From: JBBCJT01 sp037190665
Lineage (GTDB): Bacteria > Pseudomonadota > Alphaproteobacteria > Acetobacterales > Acetobacteraceae
Reading direction: 5' to 3'
Assembly (NCBI GenBank): GCA_037190665.1
Contig: JBBCJT010000041.1
Span: forward strand, 1 to 16,016
Length of the DNA: 16,016 nucleotides
Position 1 is the first letter of the stretch, and each line of letters opens with the position of its first letter. Under the pieces are notes generated by a model, which saw only the letters and a list, made by a program, of their open reading frames with translations, did not search any database and was not told where the DNA came from. Of the stretch, positions 15,099-16,016 are shown piece after piece. Position numbers and translations under genes: made by a program.

Positions 15099-15254
15099 AT
15101 GGCCCAGCCGAGCCCGTCCACCCCTGCCCCGGTGACGCCGGAGGCATTCCTCGCCGACCGCGAGCGCTTCCTCAACGGCTTCTGGGCAGCGTTGACCTGG
15201 GCCCTCGGCATCGCGGTCGTCACGCTCGTCCTGATGGCGATCTTCCTGGTCTGA
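15099..15254 (+). CDS. Small single-helix membrane protein, aa3-type cytochrome c oxidase subunit IV-like
   Basis: This gene encodes a 51-residue protein with AGGAG just before the ATG (4-base spacing). An N-terminal polar stretch leads into PEAFLADRERFLNGFWAALT, and the second half is one hydrophobic helix (ALGIAVVTLVLMAIFLV) that ends the protein. Size, the ADR-x-RF-x-x-GF stretch before the helix, and the helix at the extreme C-terminus resemble the short alphaproteobacterial aa3-oxidase subunit IV family (COX4_pro_2). That match is from memory and the protein is short, so it remains tentative. No other oxidase gene is in the window. It starts 53 bases after purN and ends 34 bases before the P-loop protein gene, so all three may be co-transcribed. 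If not an oxidase subunit, it is a small membrane protein of unknown role. Confidence 0.6.
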   Translation: MAQPSPSTPAPVTPEAFLADRERFLNGFWAALTWALGIAVVTLVLMAIFLV

Positions 15255-15288
15255 CCGCGCCTTCGCGACGGAACCGCCGCCCGCGGCC

Positions 15289-15801
15289 ATGCGCCGCGTC
15301 CTGATCGTCGGCTGTTCCGGCGCCGGCAAGACCACGCGGGCCCGGGCCCTCGCGAACGCGACCGGGCTGCCGCTGATCCATCTCGACCGCCATTTCTGGC
15401 AGCCCGGCTGGGTCGAGCCCGACAAGGCGGACTGGCGGGCGACGGTCGCCGGACTGGCCGGCCGCGATCGCTGGATCATGGACGGCAACTACGGCGGCAC
15501 GCTGCCCGAACGGCTGGCGCGCGCCGACACGGTGATCCACCTCGATTTCCCGACCCGGGTCTGCCTGTGGCGGGTCCTGCGGCGGACGGCCGCCGGCATC
15601 GGCGGCGCGGCGCGCGACGACATGGCGGAAGGCTGCCCCGAGCGGATCGACCGGGCGTTCCTCCGCTACGTGCGCCGCTTCCGGCGCGACCACCGGCCGC
15701 GACTCGTGGCGCGGCTGGAGGAATTTCCCGGCCGGGTCATCGTGCTGCGCAGCCCGCGGGAAGCCAGGGCGTTCCTGAGGGATCAGACCGCCCGAGGGTG
15801 A
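15289..15801 (+). CDS. P-loop nucleotide kinase-like protein (FlaR / DNA topology modulation family)
   Basis: This gene encodes a 170-residue cytosolic protein with an adenylate-kinase-like P-loop: Walker A VGCSGAGKTTRA (7-18), then LIHLDRHFWQPGW (29-41), WIMDGNYGGTLPERL (62-76) and DTVIHLDFPTR (80-90). An Arg-rich helical region follows, as in kinases that close over a phosphate. These motifs mark the group often annotated as 'DNA topology modulation protein FlaR' or 'AAA family ATPase'. The annotation is historical and the substrate is unknown; a small-molecule or nucleotide kinase is the more likely activity (inference). No clear Shine-Dalgarno is seen before the ATG at 15289. Confidence 0.85.
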   Translation: MRRVLIVGCSGAGKTTRARALANATGLPLIHLDRHFWQPGWVEPDKADWRATVAGLAGRDRWIMDGNYGGTLPERLARADTVIHLDFPTRVCLWRVLRRTAAGIGGAARDDMAEGCPERIDRAFLRYVRRFRRDHRPRLVARLEEFPGRVIVLRSPREARAFLRDQTARG

Positions 15802-15882
15802 TGAGGGCCGGCCGGGAGACTGGACCGGAGCTCCTCTACCCTCCCTCAGGCAGCGCTTAGCGAGGCGGCCGCGATCTTCTCC

Positions 15883-15902
15883 CTCTCCCGCTTGCGGGAG
15901 AG
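15883..15902. repeat. Third copy of the REP-like palindrome
   Basis: CTCTCCCGC and GCGGGAGAG are exact inverted arms around TT. They are related to the 25-base palindromes at 14194-14218 and 14306-14330. On the left the similarity extends two bases further (CC), but on the right it stops at 15902: the next base is C where the repeat pattern predicts G. The IS110-type sequence begins just beyond. Confidence 0.75.
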
Positions 15903-16016
15903 CGACTGTGTGATCAAGCGTCTCTCCATGGTGTGTTGGTTCTTGCGATGGCGGCGAGGATGCGCAGCAGCTTGTGCATGCAGGCTGTGATGGCGAGCTT
16001 GGCCGGCTTGCCTGCG
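15903..16016 (-). mobile_element. IS110-family element, one terminus (continues beyond the window)
   Basis: The segment carries the 3' end of an IS110-type transposase gene and about 11 non-coding bases between its stop codon and the palindrome at 15883-15902. The outer boundary at about 15902/15903 is inferred from the point where the palindrome's symmetry breaks. IS110 elements lack terminal inverted repeats, so it cannot be fixed from one end alone. The other end lies outside the window. Confidence 0.55.
15914..16016 (-). CDS. IS110-family transposase, C-terminal 33 residues (partial)
   Basis: Reading the minus strand from the window edge gives AGKPAKLAITACMHKL, then LRILAAIARTNTPWRDA and a TGA stop at 15916-15914. 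The G-K-P-x-K-x-A-x-x-A-x-M-x-K-L-L-x-I-L pattern ending near a -PW- is the characteristic C-terminus of IS110/IS116/IS902 transposases, after the C-terminal Transposase_20 domain. These enzymes use a RuvC-like DEDD domain plus a serine, and some are guided by a bridge RNA. Both catalytic regions lie outside the window, so whether the copy is intact is unknown. Confidence 0.8.
   Translation of the reverse strand, partial: AGKPAKLAITACMHKLLRILAAIARTNTPWRDA

Overview
The window is GC-rich chromosomal DNA from an alphaproteobacterium, most plausibly a member of the Acetobacteraceae/Rhodospirillales. This rests on four things: an AspRS of the alphaproteobacterial non-discriminating type, an HdaA protein with a QLALPF clamp-binding motif, an apparent short 'aa3-type oxidase subunit IV-like' protein, and the gene order pgsA-like/perM/hdaA/ppk/ppx next to purM/purN and rnd/aspS. 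I recall that order from other alphaproteobacteria (Caulobacter, Rhizobiales). No database search was possible, so the genus is open.

Layout. On the left, aspS (minus) and rnd (plus) are divergent around a 114-base spacer. From 3182 to 6809 lies an accessory block. It holds an exported, disulfide-rich lectin/endostatin-like protein (plus) facing two minus-strand genes that encode paralogous, uncharacterised four-helix membrane proteins. From 6810 to 12934 runs a tight minus-strand operon, transcribed in the order CDP-alcohol phosphatidyltransferase, AI-2E/PerM-type membrane protein, hdaA, ppk, ppx. Three of its four junctions overlap by 1-4 bases and the fourth has only 8 bases between genes. 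It combines phospholipid synthesis, control of replication initiation and polyphosphate metabolism. The operon diverges from purM (plus), which is followed by a 139-base REP-like palindromic element and then purN. Downstream on the plus strand are a 51-residue membrane protein and a P-loop kinase-like protein of the FlaR/topology-modulation type. The window ends inside the 3' end of an IS110-family transposase (minus) that directly abuts a third copy of the palindrome.

Most of the window is conserved housekeeping DNA. The parts worth a second look are the tandem paralogous membrane proteins with a conserved pair of periplasmic cysteines, the accessory block that separates rnd from ppx, and the junction between the IS110 end and the REP-like palindrome. 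I see no CRISPR array, prophage, rRNA or intact tRNA, and no gene-free stretch longer than 300 bases.
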